Below, one piece after another: positions 1 to 9,614 of a stretch of 64,000 bases of DNA. Under the pieces are notes generated by a model. That model did not search any database, was not told the origin of the DNA, and saw only the letters and a list, made by a program, of their open reading frames with translations. The stretch is from an uncultured Synechococcaceae cyanobacterium (GTDB lineage Bacteria; Cyanobacteriota; Cyanobacteriia; PCC-6307; Cyanobiaceae), in the NCBI GenBank assembly GCA_902634405.1, contig CACPJY010000005.1, forward strand, positions 30,593 through 94,592, given 5' to 3'. How positions within the stretch are numbered: position 1 is the stretch's first letter; each line of letters opens with the position of its first letter. The position numbers were made by a program, and so were the translations under genes.

Positions 1-799
1 CAGCATGCTTAAAATATTTGAGCGGGTTATTTACATAGCCTACCAATTCGATTATTTCTGATAGCCCCTTTTCTTGGATGAAACATTCAAGCTGATAACG
101 CTGTGGACCATCTCCTAAAATTAATAACTTCAAGTTTTTATTTTCCTTTAGTAAATAAAATGCATTTACAAGGTCATCGAAGCCTTTCCAGGGAGCTAAT
201 CTTCCAGCAGCAATAACTATTTTATTCTCATTATTTAATAACCATGGATGATCAACATCCTCAAGCATTCTCATTCTCGAGTACTTATCATCTACAATAT
301 TATATACACAAGAATGAGGAGCATTTGGGAAAATCTTTCTATATTGTTTAACCATGTCTTTGGAGACGCAAGTAAGTACATTTGCTCTTCTCATGACAAG
401 TTGTATTAGAACTTTAAGAACCCATCTCTTGGTTAGTGGATTGTTTGAATAAGTATCAAATGGGGTGACTCTAGAAGAGCCTGTTATCTTAACTTTAGAC
501 CTTGCTATTAAGGCTGCTAGGAGTACTGTTGCATTTAGGTGGTCTTCAGCAGAAAAAATGACATCTTGATCATGGCAATGTAAGTATCTTATCATTGGTA
601 TTAACATACTGCGAACTGCAAGTTTGTTCCAAATCACCACATTTACATTATGAATTTTTGGTAGCGTAAAGTTCTCTTGAATATTTCCAATAATAAGGTC
701 AACCTCGTGACCTCTATCAGCAAGTACTCTTGCTAATCGAACCTGAGCTAAAGGAACCCCAGATAAGGCGAATAAGGGTGTTATAACCGTTATTTTCAT
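1..799 (-). CDS. Glycosyltransferase family 4 (partial, C-terminus beyond window start)
   Basis: The minus-strand frame is open from an ATG at 799 to the window edge, so about 266 N-terminal residues are visible and the C-terminus is missing. The start reads MKITVITPLFALSGVPLAQ, a GT-B opening with the glycine-containing loop of GT4 enzymes. Near residue 190 the segment AAGRLAPWKGFDDLVNAF is the usual start of the GT4 nucleotide-sugar-binding domain, followed by LLILGDGPQR. It probably adds a sugar to a surface glycan on the cytoplasmic side of the membrane; donor and acceptor cannot be told. Its ATG overlaps the TGA of the upstream methyltransferase gene (ATGA), so the two are probably translationally coupled. 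Confidence 0.85.
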   Translation of the reverse strand, partial: MKITVITPLFALSGVPLAQVRLARVLADRGHEVDLIIGNIQENFTLPKIHNVNVVIWNKLAVRSMLIPMIRYLHCHDQDVIFSAEDHLNATVLLAALIARSKVKITGSSRVTPFDTYSNNPLTKRWVLKVLIQLVMRRANVLTCVSKDMVKQYRKIFPNAPHSCVYNIVDDKYSRMRMLEDVDHPWLLNNENKIVIAAGRLAPWKGFDDLVNAFYLLKENKNLKLLILGDGPQRYQLECFIQEKGLSEIIELVGYVNNPLKYFKHA

Positions 800-1608
800 T
801 TTAACAGGAGAGTTTTCAATAGATCGTTGTATAGACCTTTGTTAATCAAGTCAGAATGTAAGAATAGAAAGTTGTTGATATACCTTTTATCTTCAAAGAG
901 ATTTTGAGGCTGATCATTTTCAAGATCGAATGTATTTATAGGCCTTAAACATTTTTCTTTCAAAAAGTATCCCTCATAATTCCAGGATGAAATCATTGTG
1001 AATATTTCTTTAATAGGTCTTGTACAGTGCCTCTGTTCAATTTCAACTAGTAATGCTGGTTTGCTTGTGTTTATGCTTTTCTCTGCTCCTGATAAAACCT
1101 TATACTCATGTCCTTCGACATCTATTTTTATAAATTTAATTTCAGTGAAGCGATAATCATCTAATCGAGACTTTCTAATTTTTTTAACCAGTGAACTCTT
1201 GAATTGTTTATTCTCTAATGACCCAGACGAGTCATGGATTGTACCGTCATTCCCTAATGGGACATTAAGCTCTCCTTCACCATTACTGTCTGATAATGCG
1301 ACTTGATTTACTGAGACTCTTTTTTTTGAGTTTGCCCAACTTGATAAAACGTCAGAACAATCTGGATTTGGCTCGAAAATTTCTACTTTTGCCCCCAGCT
1401 GATTTAAGGCGAAGCTGTAAACACCCCGGTTACCCCCTATATCAATCACTAGATCATTCTTCTTAATCAGTAATTTCAGCAAATGAACCTCTGGTTCTAG
1501 AGTATTACTTAATGCATTGAAATAATACTTGAAAGGGACCTGTAAGCTAGGAGGGATTATTTCACGTAGTTGATACTTTAGCTTCATCTTTATTTTACTA
1601 ACTAGCAT
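796..1608 (-). CDS. FkbM-family SAM-dependent methyltransferase
   Basis: A 270-residue protein with a SAM-binding motif at about residues 54-66 (VIDIGGNRGVYS) followed by an acidic loop (EIFEPNP), and the FkbM signature KIDVEGHEYKVL at about 161-172. FkbM enzymes are O-methyltransferases; in glycan clusters they usually cap or decorate a sugar. It lies between two glycosyltransferases, 4 bases downstream of one and overlapping the next by ATGA, so it is part of the surface-polysaccharide operon. The methylated hydroxyl cannot be predicted. Confidence 0.85.
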   Translation of the reverse strand: MLVSKIKMKLKYQLREIIPPSLQVPFKYYFNALSNTLEPEVHLLKLLIKKNDLVIDIGGNRGVYSFALNQLGAKVEIFEPNPDCSDVLSSWANSKKRVSVNQVALSDSNGEGELNVPLGNDGTIHDSSGSLENKQFKSSLVKKIRKSRLDDYRFTEIKFIKIDVEGHEYKVLSGAEKSINTSKPALLVEIEQRHCTRPIKEIFTMISSWNYEGYFLKEKCLRPINTFDLENDQPQNLFEDKRYINNFLFLHSDLINKGLYNDLLKTLLLK

Positions 1609-1612
1609 TTTT

Positions 1613-2701
1613 TTATTGGAGAAGATCCTCGAAGTTTCTTTTGGCTGCTGTAGGAGAATAATATTTCAAATATAACTGACGCATTTTAGGATCAAACTTT
1701 TTATGAATACTTACATTGGCCATGTTAATGGCGTTGATGAATTCTACATCATTATTACATATCCATCCTGCTTGAAAGCAAATATCTTCATATCCAGTAA
1801 ATGCTTCAGGAGTGCCTATGACTTTCTTGCCAAACATTAAAGCTTCTGCAATTTTTGTTTTCATACCAGAACCATCAAATATGGGAGCAATAACGAATTT
1901 AACTTTCATATACCAATCTATTACTTTATCAACTTCGCCTATAACAGTAACTTTCCCACTTGCCTCTAGCTTCCTTTTATGTAACTCAAATCCTTTGCCA
2001 ACAATATATAAATGAACAGATACTTTTGGCATGACTTTCGAGATGAACCATTCTATTCCTGATTTGTTTGCATAAAACAAACCGCCTACAAATAGTGCAC
2101 TATCTTCTGGACTGACTGATTCAAAGCGTTTGTATGACTCTTCCCACTTGTCCTCTAAGCTCATTGGGCATATGCAAGAAGCTTTTTTCCCATAAATTTT
2201 CTTTAGCAATTTACTATCCCTGTCGCATAGTGTGATTATTTCATCGCTATTATTTATAGCCATCTTTTCGGCGAAGTAGTTTACTAATAATATTAGAAGT
2301 GCTTTGATAGACGTCCTCTCTTTGAATGAACCCCAGAAAAATCTTGCCTCTACATTATGAAAAAATGTGATTATTTTAACATTTGAGTTTCTCTTTCTTA
2401 ATTCTTTGGCTAAAGCTCCATAGTTAGAGCCATCAATGAAGATCAAATCTGTTCGCTCTCTTTTTACTGCAGCATTTATTTCTCTTATGATGTACTTATT
2501 AAGTCCATCTATATGACACTGAAATATGCTTTTGATGAAAGATAAATTTTGTTTATTCTTTTTATCAATCTCAAGTTGTATAAATTCTTCTTTAAATAAC
2601 TTTTTCAAAATATCCGAGTTAAGCTTCGACAGCATTTCTCGCCCGCCACGAGGATCACTCTGAAGACGTTTACTAACTAGAAGTAGTTTTTTCTTTTCCA
2701 A
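1613..2701 (-). CDS. Glycosyltransferase family 4-like
   Basis: A 362-residue GT-B fold protein. The C-terminal domain shows VGGLFYANKSGIEWF near residue 205 and the donor-binding EX7E-like region around GSGMKTKIAEALMFGKKVIG near residue 280, both typical of GT4. The N-terminal half is lysine-rich and less conserved. It is the first of three tightly spaced minus-strand genes. A cytoplasmic role in building an O-antigen or capsule repeat unit is inferred from context; specificity is unknown. Confidence 0.8.
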   Translation of the reverse strand: MEKKKLLLVSKRLQSDPRGGREMLSKLNSDILKKLFKEEFIQLEIDKKNKQNLSFIKSIFQCHIDGLNKYIIREINAAVKRERTDLIFIDGSNYGALAKELRKRNSNVKIITFFHNVEARFFWGSFKERTSIKALLILLVNYFAEKMAINNSDEIITLCDRDSKLLKKIYGKKASCICPMSLEDKWEESYKRFESVSPEDSALFVGGLFYANKSGIEWFISKVMPKVSVHLYIVGKGFELHKRKLEASGKVTVIGEVDKVIDWYMKVKFVIAPIFDGSGMKTKIAEALMFGKKVIGTPEAFTGYEDICFQAGWICNNDVEFINAINMANVSIHKKFDPKMRQLYLKYYSPTAAKRNFEDLLQ

Positions 2702-2859
2702 GACCTAAGCAGTCTATGTTGAAAGACAACATAATTAATGTATGTATATTTGATATAGCTGTTACAAACCATCACTAATAGGTATTCTTAATATTTATCA
2801 ATATTTTGGTTTTATTTGCACTAAGAACATTATATCTATTCGTCTTTGTATTCCAGAAG

Positions 2860-4758
2860 TTATTTTCTTGTGCTCTCTAGCCAGCTTTGAAACATAAGTA
2901 TAGACCAGAGTCTAGAACCATTGTTTGCACTTCCTTCTAGATGAGATTCCCATGTTTTTCTTATAAGATCTTTTTTAAAGTATCCTTCAAAGCTTAGTCT
3001 TTCCTCTGAGACCTGTGCTTCTGCCCAATCTCTTAATGGTCCTCTTAGCCATTCATCTATAGGTATCGCAAAACCCTTTTTAGGCTTTTCTACTAATTCC
3101 TTAGGTATATAATTGTACAATAATTCTTTCAAAATAAGTTTACCCTTCCCTTTACCTATTTTTTGTTTTAGAGGTAATTTCCAAGCAAATTCCATGACTC
3201 TTTGGTCTAGAAGAGGACAGCGAGTTTCTAGGGATTTTGACATTGATGCCCGGTCTACTTTTACCAGAATGTCGTCTGGCAGATATTGAGTCCCATCTTG
3301 CAACAGCATTTTAGATGTAGCATCTAAAATGCTGTCAGTATTTTTTTTAACTTGGAAACTTAGCAACGGACTGTCTATTCCTAATATCACTTGTTCACTC
3401 TCTATCCACTCTTGCGTCATTAGTGATGACCATTGTTCTAGGTTGTTTGAAAGCTGAATCTTTTTTCCTAGAATCTTCATCCTTTTATTACTCAACCTCT
3501 GCAAATTATTACCAATTATTGTACGCCCAAAGGTCGGTATCATTGAAATATAATTCCATGTCTGTGGAGCTCTTAGATATCTATTATAACCTCCAAAGAA
3601 TTCATCTCCACCATCTCCTGTTAAAGCCACCTTTACATTTTTAGAGGCAAGTTCCATTACCATTAATGTTGGTAATTGAGATGAATCTGCAAATGGTTCA
3701 TCATAAATCTGAGGTAATTCTGTTAATCTAGTGATTATATCTTGGCTATTTATGATTAATTCATGATGTTCTGTGCCAATATACCTCGCTATTTTTTTTG
3801 AATGTCTCGACTCATCGTAAATGCTATCCTCAAAACCTAGAGTAAATGTATTAACCTTATAGTCGCAATTCTTCTGCATAATTGCTGTGATTAATGTTGA
3901 GTCTATCCCACCTGATAGTAATGAACCTATCGGAACATCAGCTAGCATTTGACTTTTGACTGAAGCGTTTATAAGAGAATCTAAACTCTTTATATTTTCT
4001 TCATAGCTATCATTAAAACTATTTTCCATTCCTTCTAATGCTATATCTGCTAGTGACCAATAATCCTCAATTCTGGATTGATAAATGCAATCCCTATTTA
4101 GTTTGAATTGTATATATTTTCCTGGCTCTAATTTCTTTACCCCCTTATATATAGTCTGAGGGGCCGGTATGTAATTGTTTCTTATATATAGATCTACAGC
4201 ATCCAGGTCTAAGTCCCAGCTTAGTCTTTTAGAAAACCTTATTGCTTTGAGCTCTGAGCCGAAGATAAGCTCTTTGTTGCTATAGGCATAATAAATAGGC
4301 TTCTCTCCTGCCCTGTCCCTAGCTAATGTCATGGTTTTTTCAACCTTGTCCCAAACTCCCAATGCAAACATTCCCTGTAATTTTTTAAGTGTTTTTTCTA
4401 TTCCCCAAAGACTAATTCCAGCAACTACTGTTTCAGTGTCTGAGTGGCCCTTCCACGAATATTTATAATCGCTAATATTATTTATTTCTTTCCTTATTGA
4501 TCTATGATTGTATATTTCTCCATTGAAAGTAAGTATAAACCTTCCGCATTCTGATTTCATAGGCTGTTTGCCAGCATTAGAAAGATCTATAATGGATAAT
4601 CTTCGGTGAGAAATTGCAACTCCATCTTCTTCATTTACCCAGACTCCTGAATCATCTGGCCCTCTGTGTCTAAGAACTTTACACATCCTATTAGCAATTT
4701 CTATTAACTCACTCCTTTGAGCAGATGAGCAATCTATGATACCCGCAATTCCGCACAT
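2860..4758 (-). CDS. asnB: Asparagine synthase, glutamine-hydrolysing (AsnB family)
   Basis: A 632-residue class II glutamine amidotransferase fused to an asparagine-synthase domain. The start MCGIAGIIDC supplies the N-terminal nucleophile Cys2. The ATP pyrophosphatase loop LLSGGIDSTLITAI is near residue 283 and GDGGDEFFGGYNRY near 376. The family makes asparagine from aspartate, glutamine and ATP, but AsnB homologues inside O-antigen loci (such as WbpS of Pseudomonas aeruginosa) amidate uronic acids instead. The position between glycosyltransferases and a UDP-sugar dehydrogenase/epimerase pair favours the sugar role, although the sequence alone cannot separate the two. Confidence 0.88.
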   Translation of the reverse strand: MCGIAGIIDCSSAQRSELIEIANRMCKVLRHRGPDDSGVWVNEEDGVAISHRRLSIIDLSNAGKQPMKSECGRFILTFNGEIYNHRSIRKEINNISDYKYSWKGHSDTETVVAGISLWGIEKTLKKLQGMFALGVWDKVEKTMTLARDRAGEKPIYYAYSNKELIFGSELKAIRFSKRLSWDLDLDAVDLYIRNNYIPAPQTIYKGVKKLEPGKYIQFKLNRDCIYQSRIEDYWSLADIALEGMENSFNDSYEENIKSLDSLINASVKSQMLADVPIGSLLSGGIDSTLITAIMQKNCDYKVNTFTLGFEDSIYDESRHSKKIARYIGTEHHELIINSQDIITRLTELPQIYDEPFADSSQLPTLMVMELASKNVKVALTGDGGDEFFGGYNRYLRAPQTWNYISMIPTFGRTIIGNNLQRLSNKRMKILGKKIQLSNNLEQWSSLMTQEWIESEQVILGIDSPLLSFQVKKNTDSILDATSKMLLQDGTQYLPDDILVKVDRASMSKSLETRCPLLDQRVMEFAWKLPLKQKIGKGKGKLILKELLYNYIPKELVEKPKKGFAIPIDEWLRGPLRDWAEAQVSEERLSFEGYFKKDLIRKTWESHLEGSANNGSRLWSILMFQSWLESTRK

Positions 4759-4836
4759 CTCTTCTATCTAATCACAAAAAAATTCTTATTTATATGATTG
4801 ATGCCAGGAATTTTATACATGTTTTTAGGTATATTA

Positions 4837-6636
4837 TTAATCAGGTTTATTGGTCAGGTTAGACAAATTATCCCCCTCGTATTTTATTATACCATTTTCT
4901 ATCCTAATGATTTTCTCGCACCCTACAAGACTTTGTACCCTGTGAGCAATCATTACTATTGTTAGATCTTTTTTTAAGCTATCTATTGCTTTCATTAGAG
5001 CAGATTCAGTACGGTTATCAAGTGCACTTGTAGCCTCGTCAAAAACTAAAATTTGTGCATTCTTATATATCGCTCTAGCGATTGCTATTCGTTGTCTCTG
5101 TCCTCCACTTAGCCTGACACCTTGTTCACCTACATGTGTTGAGTAACCTTGGTGAAGATCTTCTATAAAATTGTCTATTTGTGCTTTCCTAGCTGCGAAA
5201 TAAACTCTTTCCAAATCTATTAGCTCTTTAGGTAACCCAAATGCAATGTTTTCACTAATTGTGTTGTCTGTTAGGTAGATATTTTGAGGCACATGAGCAA
5301 TTGAGGCTCTCCATGAAGCGATTCTTTCTGGACTGTTCGCATCATGTAGATCTATCCCATCAATCAGAATTTTCCCTTTTGACGGCTTAAGAAGTCCCAT
5401 TAATAAGTCTATTGTTGTGCTCTTCCCACCTCCAGTCTCGCCAACTATGCCAATTCTTTCTCCTTTCTTTATAGTTAAACATATGGCTTTAATTGTATCT
5501 TCTCCCTCTTGTGTGTAGTTAAAGCATACATCTACAAACCTGATATCATTTTTTATATCAAGTGGGGTAACCTTACCCAAATTTGCATATTCCGGAATTG
5601 GTTGAGAAATTAATTCAAGAACATTAGCAAGACTTTCTTTGCCTGCCCTAACTTGCCCAATGCCTTCGTAAATTTTTTGAGCCATAGGGAGTAATCTTTG
5701 TGCACCTAATGCAAGCGCTCCCAGTAGCGGAAGTGCTTTTGTTACTCCACCCTGAAGCACCAATATATATCCTATTAGAGCAATTAAAACTAGCCCTAAG
5801 GGCTCTAATACAAGCCTTGGAAAATAGACTAAGAAGTTATTTTTAGCAACAACTTTTCTAAGAGGCCTATCTGACAATTCATATTTATGGCTGTAAAACT
5901 TTTGACTGCCATCTAGAAGTACATCTCTTATTGCTCCAAGACCCTCATGTAAAGTCTGTAACAAACTTCTATTTAATCTGACCACTTTCTTGCTGCCATT
6001 GGCTAGTGAGTTTTTACTTATTCCGATTGATATTAAGTAGAGCAATGTAATAATTAATGTTGAACCTAGTGTTATCGCCCAGTCGATTATTATCAGCGTA
6101 ATAGTTAAGCCTAGAAGAATAAAGCAAGAGCTTATTAATATTAATAGTGGACTAATTACCTGCCCAACTGTCACTCCAATCTCATCAGTTATTGTCGCAA
6201 TTAGTGTACTTGTGTTCCTACTTGTGTGAAATGAGTAAGACTGATAAAGAGTCCTTTTGTAGGCTTCACAAGCAAGGTCTGAACCAATTGCCGCTCCTAG
6301 CTGAGCACTGGCCCATAGATTCATTAATCTAATTAATGCTGCTCCAATAGCAGCTGAAGCAAAAACAATAGTGATGAATAAAAGTAGGCCTTTGGCATCA
6401 TAAATTCCTAAGGTTGGCGCCCAACTTTTTATTATTTCATTATTCCATAAGCTTGTTGGGTTTGCTATCACAGCTAAAAATGGCAGTACTGCGGCCAAGC
6501 TGATTACCTCAGCTAAGGTACTTGCTAAAATTAATATTAGAAGCAAAAATAATTGCTTGCGGCGTTTCCTAGTTAGATTTTGCCAGAGTTGGAAAAGTAT
6601 TCTAGAAATACTTTGTTCGCTTATTGATGTTGTCAT
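4837..6636 (-). CDS. ABC exporter half-transporter (MsbA/PglK type)
   Basis: A 599-residue fused membrane and ATPase protein. The first ~330 residues carry about six hydrophobic segments. The nucleotide-binding domain has Walker A GETGGGKSTT (about 400), the signature LSGGQRQRIAIARA (about 505), Walker B ILVFDEATSALD and the H-loop MIAHR. Such homodimeric exporters move lipid A, lipid-linked oligosaccharides or lipids across the inner membrane. Placed among glycosyltransferases, it most likely flips a lipid-linked glycan; a lipid or peptide substrate cannot be excluded. Confidence 0.88.
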   Translation of the reverse strand: MTTSISEQSISRILFQLWQNLTRKRRKQLFLLLILILASTLAEVISLAAVLPFLAVIANPTSLWNNEIIKSWAPTLGIYDAKGLLLFITIVFASAAIGAALIRLMNLWASAQLGAAIGSDLACEAYKRTLYQSYSFHTSRNTSTLIATITDEIGVTVGQVISPLLILISSCFILLGLTITLIIIDWAITLGSTLIITLLYLISIGISKNSLANGSKKVVRLNRSLLQTLHEGLGAIRDVLLDGSQKFYSHKYELSDRPLRKVVAKNNFLVYFPRLVLEPLGLVLIALIGYILVLQGGVTKALPLLGALALGAQRLLPMAQKIYEGIGQVRAGKESLANVLELISQPIPEYANLGKVTPLDIKNDIRFVDVCFNYTQEGEDTIKAICLTIKKGERIGIVGETGGGKSTTIDLLMGLLKPSKGKILIDGIDLHDANSPERIASWRASIAHVPQNIYLTDNTISENIAFGLPKELIDLERVYFAARKAQIDNFIEDLHQGYSTHVGEQGVRLSGGQRQRIAIARAIYKNAQILVFDEATSALDNRTESALMKAIDSLKKDLTIVMIAHRVQSLVGCEKIIRIENGIIKYEGDNLSNLTNKPD

Positions 6637-6661
6637 TTCTTTTTAATTTCTGATTTGATTT

Positions 6662-8035
6662 TTACAATCGAATGGGATTAAGTTCACGTGGAGTTATTCC
6701 TTTAAGGTCAAAAAATATACCTTTTAGTGTTATTAATTCCTCCCATTGAGACCTAGATAGAGCTGTAAACTCCTTATGGGCTACGGCTATAAATACCACA
6801 TCATGGGGATCATTCCTCGGCAGCTCTTTCTTGACTAATAGTCCATATTCTTTTCTGGCTTCTTCTGGGTCGACCCATGGATCTATTAAATCTGGTTTCA
6901 TGCCGTATTTCTTCAGCTCATTTACCACATTCATTACACCTGTGTTTCTGATGTCTGGGCAGTTTTCTTTGAAAGCTAGGCCAAGTACCAAAACATTAGA
7001 TCCGCTTATTGCAATCCCTCGTTGGGTCATCTCCATCACCAATTGTTGGACAACCCATTTACCCATATCATTGTTTATTCTGCGTCCAGCTAAAACCACT
7101 TGAGGTAGGTAGCCAAGCTTTTCCGCTTTGTGAGTTAGGTAATAAGGGTCTACGCTTATGCAATGTCCCCCAACTAATCCTGGACGAAATGGTAGGAAGT
7201 TCCATTTCGTCCCAGCGGCTTCTAGTACATCTAAAGTGTCGATATTCATTTTTTGAAAGATTATTGCCAATTCATTAATCAGAGCAATATTTAGATCACG
7301 TTGAGTGTTTTCTATTACTTTTGCTGCTTCTGCAATTTTAATGCTAGGAGCTAAGTGAGTTCCTGCTTTAATTATTGATCCATAAAACTTATCAACCCAA
7401 ATAGAAATTTGTGGTGAACTACCACTCGTAACTTTCGTAATGGTTGTTAGTTTATGCTCTGTATCGCCTGGATTAATACGTTCTGGGCTGTACCCACAAC
7501 CAAAATCTTGATTAACGGCTAACCCAGATATTTCTTCGATTATTGGTATGCATACTTCTTCAGTAGCCCCTGGATAAACAGTGCTTTCAAAAATAATAAT
7601 TGGAATAGTCTTTTTATTGTTTTCTTGTCTTCTTTTCAATGCCTTCCCTACGATCTTGCTGGCTCCTTCTATGGGGCTTAGATCAGGTTGTTTAGCTGTA
7701 TCAATTGGAGTTGGAACAGTGATGATAAATACATCAGCATTAATTATGAATGATTCGTCACTTGAAAAATCTAATTTTGACGCTTCACGTAAGCCTGCCT
7801 GATCAGTTTCATTTGTTTTATCTATGCCTTTTCGTAATTCTTCAAGACGTTTTTCATTTATATCAAATCCAAGTACTCTTCTATTAATTAAGTTGCCAGT
7901 TTCCAAGCATTTCTGTGATTTTGCAAACTCAACTGCTAGAGGTAAGCCTACATAGCCTAAACCTATAACTGCTACTGAGCAGTTATGCAGATCAGGTAAA
8001 TTCAAGTTAGGAATCAACTCCTGATCAGATTCCAT
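6662..8035 (-). CDS. UDP-N-acetylhexosamine 6-dehydrogenase (WbpA/TviB family)
   Basis: A 457-residue nucleotide-sugar dehydrogenase. The NAD-binding loop VIGLGYVGLPLAVEF is near residue 24. The catalytic-cysteine motif GGHCISVDPYYLTHKAEKLGY near 290 is the form seen in the WbpA, TviB and WecC group rather than UDP-glucose dehydrogenase. It is expected to oxidise UDP-GlcNAc (or UDP-ManNAc) to the uronic acid using two NAD. It overlaps the following epimerase gene by 11 bases, suggesting the pair makes UDP-GlcNAcA and then UDP-GalNAcA. Confidence 0.88.
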   Translation of the reverse strand: MESDQELIPNLNLPDLHNCSVAVIGLGYVGLPLAVEFAKSQKCLETGNLINRRVLGFDINEKRLEELRKGIDKTNETDQAGLREASKLDFSSDESFIINADVFIITVPTPIDTAKQPDLSPIEGASKIVGKALKRRQENNKKTIPIIIFESTVYPGATEEVCIPIIEEISGLAVNQDFGCGYSPERINPGDTEHKLTTITKVTSGSSPQISIWVDKFYGSIIKAGTHLAPSIKIAEAAKVIENTQRDLNIALINELAIIFQKMNIDTLDVLEAAGTKWNFLPFRPGLVGGHCISVDPYYLTHKAEKLGYLPQVVLAGRRINNDMGKWVVQQLVMEMTQRGIAISGSNVLVLGLAFKENCPDIRNTGVMNVVNELKKYGMKPDLIDPWVDPEEARKEYGLLVKKELPRNDPHDVVFIAVAHKEFTALSRSQWEELITLKGIFFDLKGITPRELNPIRL

Positions 8036-9047
8036 AGAAATCTCTGTACCATTTTACGAAATTTGCCACACCTTCTTTTATAGGTGTATTTGGTTTGAAC
8101 CCTACCCACTCTTTAAGTTCAGATGTGTCAGCAGAAGTGGCTGGTACATCACCAGGTTGAATTGGAAGCAAAAGTTTTTTTGCTTTTATCTCTAAGGATT
8201 CCTCAATTGCTTCTATGTATTCCATTAAGGGTGTTGGGCTGGAATTACCTATATTAAATATTCGGTGAGGTGCCCAACTTCGAGAAGGATTAGGATTTTG
8301 TTTGTCAAAATTTTCATCAGGGGATGCCGGTTTGTTTAATAAGCGCATCAAGCTTTCAATAATGTCGTCTATATAGGTGAAATCCCTCATCATCTCTCCA
8401 TTGTTGAAAACTTTAATCGGTTTTCCAGTAAGCATTGCTTGTGTAAAAAGGAAAAGAGCCATGTCAGGTCTTCCCCATGGACCATAAACAGTAAAAAAAC
8501 GGAGTCCAGTAGATGGCAAGCCATAAAGATGACTGTATGTATGCGCCATCAATTCATTAGCTTTTTTGCTTGCGGCATAAAGGCTTACTGGATGATCGAC
8601 ACCTTGATTTTCTTTAAAAGGCATATTGGTATTCCCTCCATAAACTGAACTACTTGAGGCGTATAAGAGGTTCTCAACATTATGGTGCCTACATCCTTCG
8701 AGGATGTTCCCAAATCCGACCATATTGGCCTGAATATATGCAGATGGATTTTCAATTGAATATCTGACTCCTGCTTGAGCAGCAAGGTTTACTACTTTGT
8801 TGGGCTTATAGCTTTTGAAGGTTTTTTCAATGGTTTTGGAGTCTTCAATATCACCTTTAATCATTGAGAAAGCTGTTCCTTGCTTGGCGCTTGTGGAGTG
8901 AAGTTCCTTTAATCTTGCTTCCTTTAGCTTGGGGTCATAGTAGGCATTGAGATTGTCTAAACCAATTACTGGAATACCTTCTTTAAGGAGCCTTGCACTT
9001 AGGTGAAAACCAATAAAGCCAGCCGCTCCTGTTACTAGAACTGTCAT
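8025..9047 (-). CDS. UDP-uronate 4-epimerase (extended SDR)
   Basis: A 340-residue extended short-chain dehydrogenase. It begins with the Rossmann motif VTGAAGFIGFHL; the SSSVYGGN stretch and YAASKKANE (YxxxK) near residues 130-160 give the catalytic Ser/Tyr/Lys. The segment GLRFFTVYGPWGRPDMAL is characteristic of the UDP-glucuronate 4-epimerase (LspL/Cap1J) and TviC-like group. Coupled to the dehydrogenase, it should convert a UDP-gluco-uronate to the galacto form. It is the first gene of the minus-strand glycan cluster, so a promoter is expected in 9048-9300. Confidence 0.85.
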   Translation of the reverse strand: MTVLVTGAAGFIGFHLSARLLKEGIPVIGLDNLNAYYDPKLKEARLKELHSTSAKQGTAFSMIKGDIEDSKTIEKTFKSYKPNKVVNLAAQAGVRYSIENPSAYIQANMVGFGNILEGCRHHNVENLLYASSSSVYGGNTNMPFKENQGVDHPVSLYAASKKANELMAHTYSHLYGLPSTGLRFFTVYGPWGRPDMALFLFTQAMLTGKPIKVFNNGEMMRDFTYIDDIIESLMRLLNKPASPDENFDKQNPNPSRSWAPHRIFNIGNSSPTPLMEYIEAIEESLEIKAKKLLLPIQPGDVPATSADTSELKEWVGFKPNTPIKEGVANFVKWYRDFYGI

Positions 9048-9614
9048 TAGGCAAAATACAAGCTAACTTGAGCAAAACTTCCAGAATTTAAAGAAGAGTC
9101 TGTATAAAGATCTGGCCTATCCATATTTTCAAGAGATTATTCAGTGAGCGAGAAAATCATGATCCTCTTAAAGAGTGGTAATACTTCACGGGGTGGAGTG
9201 CACTCGGCTTTTTAAGCATCTTTGCACATTGATTACCATTTCAGCCTAGTGTCTAGGGTCCACATTATTTCCAATTGTATTAGTTTTTTGAAAATCAGTT
9301 TGCTTCTATTTTCTTTAAATCCTTTTTCAGATTGGCGAATTCAGGGATTTGTTTACTAAAATTAAGCTTAGATAAAGAGTTTCAACTGGTTTGAGGGGAG
9401 TGTCTCCGTTTGATTTAATCAGGACTTGTAAATTAGTAAGGTAGCAAGGAAATTACAGTGCAAATCTCCTTACATACAATTAAGGCTATTTAGATGTCAT
9501 TGGAACCCCCTCTAGGCTCGTCTTTTCAATAGGACTTGGTATTGAGATCGGGCCAGTGCAATGACCGGCTACTGGGTTGAGTTATTTGGTAGCTCTGCGA
9601 ATAAGTTCTCAGCT
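9048..9614. other. Divergent intergenic spacer between two polysaccharide gene sets
   Basis: This 567-base stretch separates the minus-strand glycan cluster from the plus-strand export cluster. I see no convincing open reading frame, tRNA or long repeat. It must hold promoters for both directions, but no clear consensus stands out. A perfect 10-base palindrome, GAGTGCACTC, lies at 9196-9205 and is the only symmetric element I noticed. Confidence 0.4.

Noticed and set aside
9561..9614. 18-residue N-terminal extension of the Wza-like protein
   Set aside because: Starting at 9615 gives a normal signal peptide, whereas the longer form would bury it.
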